A DNA stretch of 64,000 bases from WLND01 sp040398845 (GCA_040398845.1 JBBATH010000006.1:62001-126000); one strand, 5' to 3'; shown: positions 41,867 through 50,378, counted from the first letter of the stretch. The notes: generated from the letters alone by a model not told the origin. Numbers and translations: made by a program.

Positions 41867-42780
41867 CGATCCAGGGGCGCGATCGCTTGCGCGAGATGTC
41901 GAACGTGGTGCCGAGTGCCTATCGTGGGGTTGCTGTCACCTCGGTCGAGGGCCCGCTCACCCATGCATCGATCATCGAATACTTCACCGGACGGGAGATT
42001 TACCGTCGCACCCGGTTTATCGTCGCTCGCGAGCCCGGGGTCGGAACGTGGATCCTCGCGGTCGAGCGTGCCGATCCGAGCCCGCTCTTCTCGGCCGCGA
42101 TAAGCGTCGAGGTGCTCGCCGAGCCGAGCGAGTGCGCCTACGTCATCGAAACCGAGATCGATACGGCGGTCCCATCGAACCTCGCCCGGGTGGCGATCAC
42201 CAAGGCACCGGCGGCGAAGGCTGTCGTGGTCGAGGGTCGCTACGCGCACGTGAACTTCATCCTCAACGCTGCGCCCTTGTCGATTCGCGTCACGGAGGTC
42301 ACCCCGCCCTTCCCGGCCAAGCTATTCGATCAAGTGTGCCGACTCCTCGACGTCGCTGAGGATCTGGTGCCGATGGTGGCGCACCTTGATGCGGTGACCT
42401 TCGACGAACTCGCGAAGCAGGCGCCGACCGAGGAATACCTCCTGCCGTGCCGAGGGTCGGACGTCGGCATCGAGGGCGCTGAAGTGGCCTACCTCGATGA
42501 GCGGCCAACTCGCGCCGACTGGATCCTGCTCGGATGCGATCGCTCGCTAGAGATCCATGAGTGGTTCTACGGTGACCGGGCGCCGAACGTGTCGATGTGC
42601 CCACGCAAGCGCCCCGACGACCTCAGCGGGCCCTCGCTCGTGAAGTGCTGCCTCATCGAGACATCGATCGACGTTGAAGGGGGCCGGGTCGTCGTGCCCT
42701 GGGGTGCCTCCTTGGATCAGGTCAGGGAGGGCTTGAGGGAGCTGGCTCGATATTGGGAGCCAACGTGGGCACCCGTCTGA
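41863..42780 (+). CDS. Unrecognised 305-aa protein in the ComA operon
   Basis: Starts at GTG 41863, overlapping comA by 4 bases, and overlaps the next gene by 16. I do not recognise a family. It is soluble, without signal peptide or transmembrane helix. Conspicuous features are an N-terminal 'YRGVAVTSVEGPLTHASIIE', a region 'VVVEGRYAHVNFILNAAPLS' and a cysteine-containing C-terminal part: 'YLLPCRGSD', 'WILLGCDRS', 'VSMCPRKRPDD' and 'LVKCCLIETSI'. Four separated Cys sites plus a CC pair could bind metal or form a thiol site. Its position between comA and the lyase suggests a step or carrier in the same pathway. Confidence 0.75.
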   Translation: MTIQGRDRLREMSNVVPSAYRGVAVTSVEGPLTHASIIEYFTGREIYRRTRFIVAREPGVGTWILAVERADPSPLFSAAISVEVLAEPSECAYVIETEIDTAVPSNLARVAITKAPAAKAVVVEGRYAHVNFILNAAPLSIRVTEVTPPFPAKLFDQVCRLLDVAEDLVPMVAHLDAVTFDELAKQAPTEEYLLPCRGSDVGIEGAEVAYLDERPTRADWILLGCDRSLEIHEWFYGDRAPNVSMCPRKRPDDLSGPSLVKCCLIETSIDVEGGRVVVPWGASLDQVREGLRELARYWEPTWAPV

Positions 42781-44105
42781 CGGACTCGCTCATCTACCGT
42801 CACTCCTGGACGACCCCGGCCCTGGACTCCATCTTCGAGGAAGCCAACCGCCTCCAGTCATGGCTTGACATCCTCGTTGCTCTCGCCAAAGCGCAGGAGG
42901 AGTCCGGCATCGTGCCACCGGGCGTTTGCGAATCAATGCGTGACGCTGCCAAGGCCGAGAACCTCGACCTTGAATCCATCGCCGAAGAGACTCGTCGCAC
43001 ATCGCACTCGACCCTCGGACTCATCCACGGACTGCAACGGTTGGTGCCGGCGGAGTTCCGCGAATTCGTGTACTACGGCGCCACCGTGCAGGATCTCACG
43101 GACACCTGGTTCGGCATCGCGATGCGCGATACCGGTGCGATTGTCCGGGCCGATCTCGTCAGGCTCGAGCAGGCGTCCATCAGGCTCGCCCGCACCCACC
43201 GCGACACCCCGATGCCGGGCCGCACGCATGGGCAGCCAGGAACTCCGATCACCTTCGGATTCAAGGCGGCGACCTGGGCGGATGAGGTGGCCAGAGGGAT
43301 TGAACGACTCGATGAGTCGGGCAGGCGCTGGGCGGTCGGCCAGCTCGCCGGCTCCACCGGCGGCCTCGCGTTCTTCGGGGAGCAAGGCACGCGCGTCCGT
43401 GCCCGCTTCTGTGAGTTGCTTGGCCTAGCGGATCCCGGAATGTCGTGGACGTCGACCAGGGATCGCGTTGCCGAATTCGGAACCGTGATGGCCATGGCGT
43501 CGTCGACGCTCGCGCGCATTGGCAATGAAATCTACGAACTCCAGCGCCCTGAAATTGGTGAGCTCGGCGAGCCGCGAAATGAGGCAGCCGTTGGCAGTAT
43601 CACGATGCCGCACAAGCGCAATCCTGAATTCAGCGAGCACCTTGACACCCTCGCCCGGATCGCTCGCGCCGCGTCCGGCGTCCTCACCGAGGGGATGGTC
43701 GCGAGCCATGAGCGTGACGGAAGGGCATGGAAGGCCGAATGGGTGATGCTTCCGGAGGTGGCGCTCACCACGGGGACCGCAGCCGCCCTTGCAGCCACCC
43801 TCGTCGAGGGCCTCGAGGTGAACGCGGCCACCATGCTGGCCAATGTGCGCGCGTCGGGCACGTCAGGGACCGAGGCAACACTTGTTGCCCTCTCGTCTCG
43901 AATCGGAAAGCACCGAGCTCAGGCGCTTCTCCAGGAAACACTTGTGAGCCTGCGCGGAGACGAGGATGCCAGCGAAGTTGCCGCGCTCATCGCGGCAGCG
44001 ACCGGCGACGAGCAGGACCTGATTCTGAGCTGGATGGAATCACCGGCGACGACCGGAGCGCTCATCGACGTCTTCCTCGCTGGGATCGAGGACCGCGCGC
44101 GATGA
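42765..44105 (+). CDS. Aspartase/fumarase-superfamily lyase (XcbC-like candidate)
   Basis: GTG 42765, with GGAG 5 bases before it, gives 446 aa. Superfamily blocks are 'TSHSTLGLIHGLQRLVPAEF', 'YYGATVQDLTDTWFGIAMRD', 'PMPGRTHGQPGTPITFGFKA' and the signature loop 'GSITMPHKRNPEFSEHL'. The overall plan is nearest to adenylosuccinate lyase or carboxymuconate cycloisomerase, but the gene sits between comA and a D-cysteine-desulfhydrase-like gene. In Xanthobacter such a member (XcbC1) eliminates phosphate from phosphosulfolactate to give sulfoacrylate; I infer the same or a related beta-elimination here. Confidence 0.75.
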   Translation: MGTRLTDSLIYRHSWTTPALDSIFEEANRLQSWLDILVALAKAQEESGIVPPGVCESMRDAAKAENLDLESIAEETRRTSHSTLGLIHGLQRLVPAEFREFVYYGATVQDLTDTWFGIAMRDTGAIVRADLVRLEQASIRLARTHRDTPMPGRTHGQPGTPITFGFKAATWADEVARGIERLDESGRRWAVGQLAGSTGGLAFFGEQGTRVRARFCELLGLADPGMSWTSTRDRVAEFGTVMAMASSTLARIGNEIYELQRPEIGELGEPRNEAAVGSITMPHKRNPEFSEHLDTLARIARAASGVLTEGMVASHERDGRAWKAEWVMLPEVALTTGTAAALAATLVEGLEVNAATMLANVRASGTSGTEATLVALSSRIGKHRAQALLQETLVSLRGDEDASEVAALIAAATGDEQDLILSWMESPATTGALIDVFLAGIEDRAR

Positions 44106-45082
44106 ACCCGACTCAGCGCTACCCCCGCTTCCCGCTCGGGGTCCGTCCGACGCCACTTCACCGAGCCATCCGGCTTCGGGACGATGCCTCGATCCTTCTC
44201 AAGCGCGACGATCTCACCGGGTTCGGCCTCGCGGGCAACAAGGCGAGGCCACTTGAATTCCTTATGGCGGACGCCCTTGCCCGAGGGTGCGACGTGGTCG
44301 TGACCGGTGGCGCGTCTTCATCCAATTTCATAGGCGCCTGCGCCCACGCGGCCTTCATCGCGGGCGTGGGCTGCGAGGTACTTGTCGCCGGCGAACTTGC
44401 ATCGTCCATGCCGCTCCAGCTTGCCCAGGCCTGCGGCGCTTCGGTTCGTTTGGCCGAGTGCGATCGCAGTGCCGTCGATGAGGTTATCGAAAGGCGAGCG
44501 AGTGAATTCGAGTCGAAGGGCCGGCATCCGTATGCCGTTCCGCGAGGAGGCGCGACCGCGATCGGGGCCTTGGGCTTCGCCGACGCCGCGATTGAAGTCC
44601 GCGGGCAACTCGGTGACCTCGACATCGATCCAAACCTTGCCACGATTGTCCTGCCGGTTGGGTCCGGTGCCTCGCTTGCAGGCTTCATGGCAGGTACTGC
44701 GGCGATGGGGCTCGACTGGCGCGTGGTGGGGGTGTCCGTGAGCCGACCACCAGCCCAGATGGAAGCCCAGGTCATGAACCTCTCGAACGACTGCTCCGCT
44801 CTCATGGAAACGAGTCCAGCGTCATCGGGTGCATTCACGCTCGTCGACCGCACGGGGGTTGACATTGCGCACGACGGTAACCGGAGAGGCGCCCGATTGA
44901 TGCGAGAGTCTGAAGGCATCCTTCTCGATTCACACTACGGAATCCCGGCTTTCGAAGTCGCAATGGAACTCCATGCCACCGATCGTGAGCCGGTGGTGCT
45001 TTGGCAGACCGGAGGACTACCGGCGGCTATCGAGTCCCTCAACGTCAGCGTCAGTGATTCGCTCGTGATGGGCCGGTCATGA
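44102..45082 (+). CDS. PLP enzyme of the D-cysteine desulfhydrase/ACC deaminase family
   Basis: ATG 44102 overlaps the previous stop (ATGA); 326 aa. The PLP lysine lies in 'GFGLAGNKARPLEFLMADAL' near residue 45, followed by 'VVVTGGASSSNFIGACAHAA' (phosphate/substrate Ser-Asn), 'VPRGGATAIGALGFADAA' and 'IVLPVGSGASLAGFMAG' (phosphate-binding glycine loop). Family members act on D-cysteine, ACC or L-cysteate. A related enzyme (XcbE1) belongs to the bacterial coenzyme M pathway. Operon context makes a sulfonated amino acid the leading substrate, as an inference. Confidence 0.78.
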   Translation: MNPTQRYPRFPLGVRPTPLHRAIRLRDDASILLKRDDLTGFGLAGNKARPLEFLMADALARGCDVVVTGGASSSNFIGACAHAAFIAGVGCEVLVAGELASSMPLQLAQACGASVRLAECDRSAVDEVIERRASEFESKGRHPYAVPRGGATAIGALGFADAAIEVRGQLGDLDIDPNLATIVLPVGSGASLAGFMAGTAAMGLDWRVVGVSVSRPPAQMEAQVMNLSNDCSALMETSPASSGAFTLVDRTGVDIAHDGNRRGARLMRESEGILLDSHYGIPAFEVAMELHATDREPVVLWQTGGLPAAIESLNVSVSDSLVMGRS

Positions 45083-46527
45083 CGAGGGAGCTCGATGATC
45101 TCGCGGCGGCAGGGTACGCGTGGGAGATCGCCGATGCGCCGGTGCTTCACGATGCCCTGAACCTCGCCGACCTCGAGCACGCGCTCGAGTTGAGGGCGGT
45201 CGGAGCCCTCACCGACGCCGATGCGGTCACCCTGATTCGCGGACTCCTCCTGTTGCATGGCATCCCCTACGAAGAGGTCGGATACGACCCTGCGCTTGGG
45301 GAACTGGTGACCTCACGGGAGGCATACCTCGACGACAAGATCGGCGAGGTGGCCGGATACCTCCGGGCGGGCCGAACCCGGCGCGAGGCGGTTCGCACCG
45401 CCTTTCGGATCGTGGTGCGCCGCCGGGTGCTCGATCTCGTCGTTGATGCCTGCGAGCTCGCGACCTCCGTGTGCGACCGCAGTGAAGAGCATGCGCGAAC
45501 CCTCATGCCCGATTACACCTACCTGCAGCCCGCGCAGGCATCGACCTTCGGCCACTACCTGCTGTCTTTCGCTGACCCGGTGTTGCGCGACGCCCAGCGC
45601 CTCATGACGGAGTACGCGAACGTCAATCAGAGCCCGGCCGGATCAGGGGCGGCGAACGGATCCCCATTGATCAAGGACCGTGAGGCGGCCGCCGAGGCCC
45701 TCGGCTTCAATGCTGCGGCGGAGCACATCCGTGATGCGATGTGGCAGACCGATCCCTTTTCGCACGTGCTCTTTCTCGCGACGTCACTGGTGCTCGCCGA
45801 GGACCGACTTGCAGAGGACCTCGAGATTTTCGCCAGCCGTGAGTTCGACTTCGTTGCCCTGGCCGACAACGCCGTCCGCCCGAGCGTGCTCATGCCGCAG
45901 AAGCGAAACCCCTACGCCCTCACCGTCGTGCGGGGCTCCGCGGGGATCATGATCGGGCGGCTCACCGGCCAGCTCGCGCTCGCCAAGGCCCCGTCGGCGC
46001 GCAGCGACACGTTCATCTACGCCTACGGTGAGGTGCCGCGTGCCCTCGATCTTGCCGGGCGCGTCACGAGACTTCTGGGCAGCGTGATCGCCGGACTGAC
46101 GGTGAACGAGACCAAGATGTCCGAGGCCCTCGATGGTGGTCGTACCGAGGCAGCGGATCTTGCAACCGTCGTAATGCAGCGATGCGAACTCGACTACCAC
46201 CGTGCCCATGACTTGGTCGCGCAGGCAATCGCGCGAACCCCGGACGGTGCCAGCGTCGCTGACAGTCTCACCGAGTCATTGATCGACATCGGGATCGATC
46301 CAATGTTGATTACCGACTCGGATATGGCAGGGGTCCTGGATCCTTCAGCGCTCGTCGAGAGCCGCAATTCACTCGGCGGGAGCGCCTATGCCTCGATCAT
46401 GTCGATGTCGGCCAGGCGCCGCACGATCGCGGGACTACTCCGCGGGCAAGCGTTGGCCGAACGTGCGCGCATCGAGGAGTGCGAGTCATCAGTCGTTGAA
46501 CGTGCACGCGCAGCGTCCATGTCGTGA
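45079..46527 (+). CDS. Argininosuccinate lyase-like aspartase/fumarase-superfamily protein (XcbD-like candidate)
   Basis: A 482-aa protein overlapping the PLP gene by 4 bases. 'REAYLDDKIGEVAGYLRAGR' mimics the ASL substrate region, 'LMPDYTYLQPAQASTFGHYL' matches the P-G-Y-T-H-L-Q block (Tyr replaces His), 'SPAGSGAANGSPLIKDREAA' replaces the usual GAGALAG-T segment, and the signature loop reads 'RPSVLMPQKRNPYALTVV' where ASL has GSS-MPQKKNPD. Changes at catalytic positions argue against arginine synthesis. Context matches XcbD1 of the coenzyme M pathway. Confidence 0.72.
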   Translation: MTRELDDLAAAGYAWEIADAPVLHDALNLADLEHALELRAVGALTDADAVTLIRGLLLLHGIPYEEVGYDPALGELVTSREAYLDDKIGEVAGYLRAGRTRREAVRTAFRIVVRRRVLDLVVDACELATSVCDRSEEHARTLMPDYTYLQPAQASTFGHYLLSFADPVLRDAQRLMTEYANVNQSPAGSGAANGSPLIKDREAAAEALGFNAAAEHIRDAMWQTDPFSHVLFLATSLVLAEDRLAEDLEIFASREFDFVALADNAVRPSVLMPQKRNPYALTVVRGSAGIMIGRLTGQLALAKAPSARSDTFIYAYGEVPRALDLAGRVTRLLGSVIAGLTVNETKMSEALDGGRTEAADLATVVMQRCELDYHRAHDLVAQAIARTPDGASVADSLTESLIDIGIDPMLITDSDMAGVLDPSALVESRNSLGGSAYASIMSMSARRRTIAGLLRGQALAERARIEECESSVVERARAASMS

Positions 46528-46558
46528 ACCATCAATCGCCTGAACAAGGAGTCCAGAA

Positions 46559-47992
46559 ATGTCAGTAGCCCAGCGTGAATTGCCGACCGAAGCGAACATC
46601 ATCAACCTCGGTCTCCCCCTGTTCGCCGAGGCCGTTCGCGAGCAGGGGGCAACGGTGACCCATGTCGACTGGGGCGTGCCTTCGGGGAGTGAACCTGAGG
46701 TAGTCGCTGCCCTCACGCGTGCTTACGGCGTCCGATCGGTGGCCTTCGATGTCGCGAACGCTGAGGTCATCGTGAGGCTGGATAAGGCGTCACCCATGCT
46801 CACCGCGGTTGCGCCCGCCGGGGAGGTCATCCCCCGCCTCGGGGATCGCATGCTCCTGCACGCGGGCCCGCCAATCGAGTACGGGTCTGTGTGCGACCCT
46901 CTGCGGCGCTCGATGCGCGCCGCCGTCGTTGCTGAGGGGTGGGCACTCGATGTCGAAAGTGCCGAATCCCTCCTTGCATCCGGCACGGTTCTCCTCGGGG
47001 CTGCGAACGACCATGACACGGTGGTACCGATGGCCACTGCCCTCGGTCCGACAACGCCGGTCTGGGTTGCTGATAATCACGAGGCAGGTACGCGCGGGTT
47101 CGCTCCGGTCAACCAGGGCCCAGGGGAGGTGCCGTGGTTTGGCCGGGAAACCCCGGCAGCGGTGGCCCGGCTCATTTTCCTGCGCGATGTAGCCCAGCCC
47201 CGCCTTGCGAAGATCCTCGAGGGTCTCGCTGAGTCGAAGGGTCCGCTTGACATCATGTCGATGGCCGCTCAGGGCGTTCAGATGGGCGACGACGTCCATA
47301 TGCGAACGCAGGCAACGACGAACCTCCTCGTTCGGGAGATGCTCCCGTTCATCGCTGCACTTGGCGATGACGCTGGGTCCTTGGAGTTCGCGGATTACCT
47401 CTCGAAGAACCACCTGTTCTACCTCACGATTGCCATGGCTGCTGCGAAGTCGCTCACCCTCTCCGCCCAACAGGTGCCGGGATCGACAGTGGTGACCACA
47501 ATGGCGCGCAATGGCACAACCTTCGGTGTGAAGATCGGAGCCTCGCAGGTGTGGCACATCACCGATGCACCGCCGGTTGCTGATGCCCTCTACTACGCGG
47601 GATTCAGTGATCGGGATGCTGCGCTCGACATCGGAGACAGCGCGGTGCTTGAACTTGTGGGCCTCGGCGGTGCCGCCGCGGCCGGCTCCCCGGCTGTGGC
47701 AGCGTTCCTCGGTGGATCGATGGCTGATGCCGCTCGGGCCACGGATGAGATGACCCGGGTGTGCCTTGCGGACAGCACCAGGTTCAAGATCCCCGTGCAA
47801 GGGTTCCGCGGGACGCCATTTGCAGTCGACGTCCGCAAGGTGGTCGAGACTGGCATCCGACCCAAGGTGACCACGGGGATCCTCCACCGCTCATCCGGCG
47901 GAGGACAGATCGGCGCAGGTGTGGCCACGGCTCCCATCGAGGGGTTCCGTGCCGGGCTCTTCGCCCTTGATGATGACGGCGCCGTGATGTGA
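46559..47992 (+). CDS. DUF1116 (AllG/YlbE-like) protein of the oxamate transcarbamylase group
   Basis: A 477-aa protein with a strong ribosome site (AAGGAG) 31 bases after the lyase gene. 'NIINLGLPLFAEAVREQGATVTHVDWGVP' (in part), 'LLGAANDHDTVVPMATALGP', 'AHEAG'-like 'NHEAGTRGFAPVNQGPGEVP' and 'QMGDDVHMRTQATTNLLVRE' are hallmark DUF1116 blocks. In E. coli the homologue (AllG) with FdrA (AllF) and AllH forms oxamate carbamoyltransferase, splitting oxalurate with phosphate into oxamate and carbamoyl phosphate. Its partners lie at 47989 and 56338. Confidence 0.82.
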   Translation: MSVAQRELPTEANIINLGLPLFAEAVREQGATVTHVDWGVPSGSEPEVVAALTRAYGVRSVAFDVANAEVIVRLDKASPMLTAVAPAGEVIPRLGDRMLLHAGPPIEYGSVCDPLRRSMRAAVVAEGWALDVESAESLLASGTVLLGAANDHDTVVPMATALGPTTPVWVADNHEAGTRGFAPVNQGPGEVPWFGRETPAAVARLIFLRDVAQPRLAKILEGLAESKGPLDIMSMAAQGVQMGDDVHMRTQATTNLLVREMLPFIAALGDDAGSLEFADYLSKNHLFYLTIAMAAAKSLTLSAQQVPGSTVVTTMARNGTTFGVKIGASQVWHITDAPPVADALYYAGFSDRDAALDIGDSAVLELVGLGGAAAAGSPAVAAFLGGSMADAARATDEMTRVCLADSTRFKIPVQGFRGTPFAVDVRKVVETGIRPKVTTGILHRSSGGGQIGAGVATAPIEGFRAGLFALDDDGAVM

Positions 47993-48810
47993 GGCCACCG
48001 CCCGATATCGGACGCGCGGTCAAGGAGATCGTCGCAAAGGACGGGCAGGGCGAGGTCATTGCGGTCTTCTCGCGCGCGAGTTACGTCGGGATAGATGCCA
48101 CCATCGTTGCCCTGCTGTCGACCTCCGAGGCAAGTGGTCCGCTGCACGCCCGGGTCCAGAACCCACCAAAGGTCAGGCTCGGTGATCGGGCGGTCGTCGC
48201 CGGTGGTCGCCTATACATCGGGGGCGGGCTGGTGGATCTGCCATCCCTCTGCTGGGAGCCCGAACCACTGCCGAGTGGCGCACCGATCGCGGGCATTCTC
48301 GGAGATCTCCTTATGCACGAACCGGTTCTCGACCTTGGTTCGGCTGGCGGCGGCTCGCTCGCGACGTCACTTGAGCGTGCCTTGGATCGAGGAGGGATCG
48401 GGGAGGCTTGCCAGGGGATTTTTGGGCGCGGCGCCGGCCTGACCCCGTCCGGAGATGACGTGGCCGCAGGACTCTTGCTGGCCGACGCGCTCCATGGCCT
48501 GAGCGATGACGCGACGCGACTCGCGATCGTTGCTGATGCTCCAACCCACGCGATCTCCCGTGCCTTTCTCGCCGAGGCGGCCCGTGGCCAGTCGATCGAG
48601 CCAATGCACCGGCTCCTCGCAGCCTGCGCACTGCGGGACCTACCAGCCGCCAATAGTGCCCGAACTGAACTCGCGGCGATCGGGCATACGTCAGGATTGG
48701 ATCTCGCCTACGGGGCGCTCGTCGGGTTCAGGCATGCTGCGGATGTGGCGGCCGCCGCGCGTCCTGCACGCCTGATGACAAGCAGGGCGCTGGCCCAGAT
48801 CACCGCGTAG
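47989..48810 (+). CDS. DUF2877 (AllH-like) protein
   Basis: A 273-aa protein starting at GTG 47989, overlapping the DUF1116 stop (GTGA). The family signature 'GRGAGLTPSGDDVAAGLLLA' is present near residue 150, with 'FSRASYVGIDATIVALLST' early. Homologues (AllH/YlbF) are the third subunit of oxamate carbamoyltransferase in E. coli. The last about 100 bases overlap the convergent NiCoT transporter gene, an unusually long convergent overlap. Confidence 0.78.
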   Translation: MRPPPDIGRAVKEIVAKDGQGEVIAVFSRASYVGIDATIVALLSTSEASGPLHARVQNPPKVRLGDRAVVAGGRLYIGGGLVDLPSLCWEPEPLPSGAPIAGILGDLLMHEPVLDLGSAGGGSLATSLERALDRGGIGEACQGIFGRGAGLTPSGDDVAAGLLLADALHGLSDDATRLAIVADAPTHAISRAFLAEAARGQSIEPMHRLLAACALRDLPAANSARTELAAIGHTSGLDLAYGALVGFRHAADVAAAARPARLMTSRALAQITA

Positions 48811-49802
48811 ATCGACACGATGATGTAGCCGAACGTCTCAAAATGTGCGCTGAGCGAAGCAACCGGGGCCAGCAGCGTCAAGCCGGCCTCACGGACGAGA
48901 ACCTCCGAGAGGTACACGACTCCGATGATGGTGGCGATGGCCGCGGTGACGGCGGTCATGACGAGGTTGAGACCGATGCGCTGCTGCGTTGCGTCGGTGG
49001 TTGATGAGTACACGTGGACCATGGCGATCGAGTCGATGGTGTCGAAGAGGCTCATGCCGGCGGCAAAGAGAAGCGGTAGGGCGATGAGCGCTCCGAATGG
49101 AAGTGCCCCGCTTGAGGCACCCTCCGCCGAGAGGCTGAGGAGAGCCACCTCGGAGGCCGTCTCGAGCCCGAGGCCGAAGAGGAAGCCGATGGGCAGCATC
49201 TGCCAACTGGACCGAAGATTTTGGTTGAGCCGTGCGCCGAGGAGGCGAGACATCGGTCCGCCCTGTCGAATTTGATCCTTCGCGTCGGCGTCGGTCAACG
49301 TGCCATCGCGAAGGCCCCTGTTCGTCCGCAAGAGTTGACCGAGCACCCGGAAGTTGAACCACGCGACGATGAGAAGGAAGGCGGCGGCGGCGAAGGTTCC
49401 GATCCGACCGCCGATGTCCTGGAACAGCTCCATGCCCTGACCGCTGAGGGCCCCCGCTGTGAGCCCCACGACGAGGCACAAGATCAGCACCACGGCCGAA
49501 TGCCCGAGTGCGAAGAATAAGCCGAGCGCGAACGGCCGCCGACCGTTGTTCACCATGAGTCGAGCGCTGTCGTCAATGGCGGCGATGTGGTCGGCATCGA
49601 AGGCGTGACGGATTCCGAGCACGTAGGCGATGACGCCGATGCCCACGTAGGCAGACCCTGCCGGCAAGGTGCGCGCGTATCCGAGGTAGAGCGCCCAGCC
49701 GGCGGCATTGAGAAGAAGAACGGCCCCGGCAATGAGGATGAGTGTTCTCTTGGAGCGACCGGGCATGCGGTGAAGGCTACCCGCGAGCGGATCTGCTGTC
49801 AT
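48708..49802 (-). CDS. NiCoT-family nickel/cobalt transporter
   Basis: A 364-aa membrane protein with eight helices; ATG 49802 is preceded by AAGG, with ATG 49766 as an alternative. The NiCoT signature is 'IRHAFDADHIAAIDD' in helix II (H-x4-D-H binds the metal), with 'LFFALGHSAVVLILC' and 'FGLGLETASEVALLSL' as the other conserved motifs. It imports Co2+ or Ni2+. Since the locus encodes a cobalt-type nitrile hydratase, cobalt is the likely substrate, as with NhlF of Rhodococcus rhodochrous. A palindrome at 49810-49823 lies just upstream. Confidence 0.88.
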   Translation of the reverse strand: MTADPLAGSLHRMPGRSKRTLILIAGAVLLLNAAGWALYLGYARTLPAGSAYVGIGVIAYVLGIRHAFDADHIAAIDDSARLMVNNGRRPFALGLFFALGHSAVVLILCLVVGLTAGALSGQGMELFQDIGGRIGTFAAAAFLLIVAWFNFRVLGQLLRTNRGLRDGTLTDADAKDQIRQGGPMSRLLGARLNQNLRSSWQMLPIGFLFGLGLETASEVALLSLSAEGASSGALPFGALIALPLLFAAGMSLFDTIDSIAMVHVYSSTTDATQQRIGLNLVMTAVTAAIATIIGVVYLSEVLVREAGLTLLAPVASLSAHFETFGYIIVSIYAVIWASALLVIRRAGRAAAATSAACLNPTSAP

Positions 49803-49809
49803 GTACCTT

Positions 49810-49838
49810 GATGAATGTTCATCGTAGGTTGATGAACG
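49810..49838. promoter_or_regulatory. palindromic operator candidate before the NiCoT gene
   Basis: GATGAA-TG-TTCATC (49810-49823) is a perfect inverted repeat 8 bases upstream of the NiCoT start; a third half-site, TTGATGAACG, lies at 49829-49838. The region also precedes the divergent OsmC gene. The form resembles ArsR/SmtB-type metal sensor sites, but no such regulator is encoded in the window. Confidence 0.5.
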
Positions 49839-49877
49839 CGGCCACTGACCACGGAACAGTATCTGGAGGGAGGCCCG

Positions 49878-50279
49878 ATGGCCGATGACCGATTGGTCAC
49901 TGCTCGATGGGCGGGCGGTTATCAGGTCGACGTGCAGGCGGGAGTGTTCGACCTGCGCGTCGATGAGCCGGAGCGAGTTGGCGGCACGAATACTGGACCG
50001 CAGCCGACGGACCTGCTTTTGAGCGCTGTCGCATCGTGTTTCGTGTTGTCGTTGGCGTATGCGGCGGCGAAGCGCGACATCGTGGTCGAGAGCATCGGGG
50101 TTGACGTCACGGGCACCTACGAGGGTCCGCGCTTCTCTGCGATGCGCATAGAAGTCGACATCGTCGCCCCGGATGATGTCGCTGCCGCGCTCATCGCGGC
50201 AGCGGAGCGGGTCTGCTACGTCACGAACACTCTCAAGCGCCCACCGGAAATCACCGTGGTGAACCGGGGAGCCAGCTAG
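49878..50279 (+). CDS. OsmC-family protein
   Basis: A 133-aa protein with a strong ribosome site (GGAGGGAGG). 'GGTNTGPQPTDLLLSAVASCFVLSLAYAAAKR' (in part) contains the first redox Cys in the central helix, and 'AERVCYVTNTLKRPPEI' the second, as in OsmC/YhfA-type thiol peroxidases and related proteins. It may detoxify organic hydroperoxides or act on thiol compounds. It is divergent from the NiCoT gene with the shared regulatory region between. Confidence 0.85.
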   Translation: MADDRLVTARWAGGYQVDVQAGVFDLRVDEPERVGGTNTGPQPTDLLLSAVASCFVLSLAYAAAKRDIVVESIGVDVTGTYEGPRFSAMRIEVDIVAPDDVAAALIAAAERVCYVTNTLKRPPEITVVNRGAS

Positions 50280-50301
50280 CCGCGCGTGCGCGCCGCCGAA
50301 C

Positions 50302-50360
50302 GTGCGCGTAACTGCCGTGAAACCTCCCTGAACGGGGGATTTCACGACAGTTACGCGCAT
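50302..50360. repeat. long near-perfect hairpin between convergent genes
   Basis: Left arm 50302-50327 begins GTGCGCGTAACTGCCGTGAA; right arm 50334-50360 is its near-perfect complement (about 23 of 26 pairs), with a 6-base loop. It lies between the convergent OsmC and XRE-cupin genes and could end transcription from both sides. The long stem and well-kept sequence also suit a dispersed palindromic element. Confidence 0.65.
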
Positions 50361-50378
50361 GCTGGAGAAATTGTTGGG

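Noticed and set aside
41863..42780. ComB (phosphosulfolactate phosphatase) as the second gene after comA
   Set aside because: Length and sequence do not show the ComB pattern, and the bacterial route uses a lyase instead.
42765..44105. adenylosuccinate lyase of purine synthesis
   Set aside because: The fold matches, but the operon with ComA and a D-cysteine-desulfhydrase-like enzyme and the absence of purine genes argue for another substrate.
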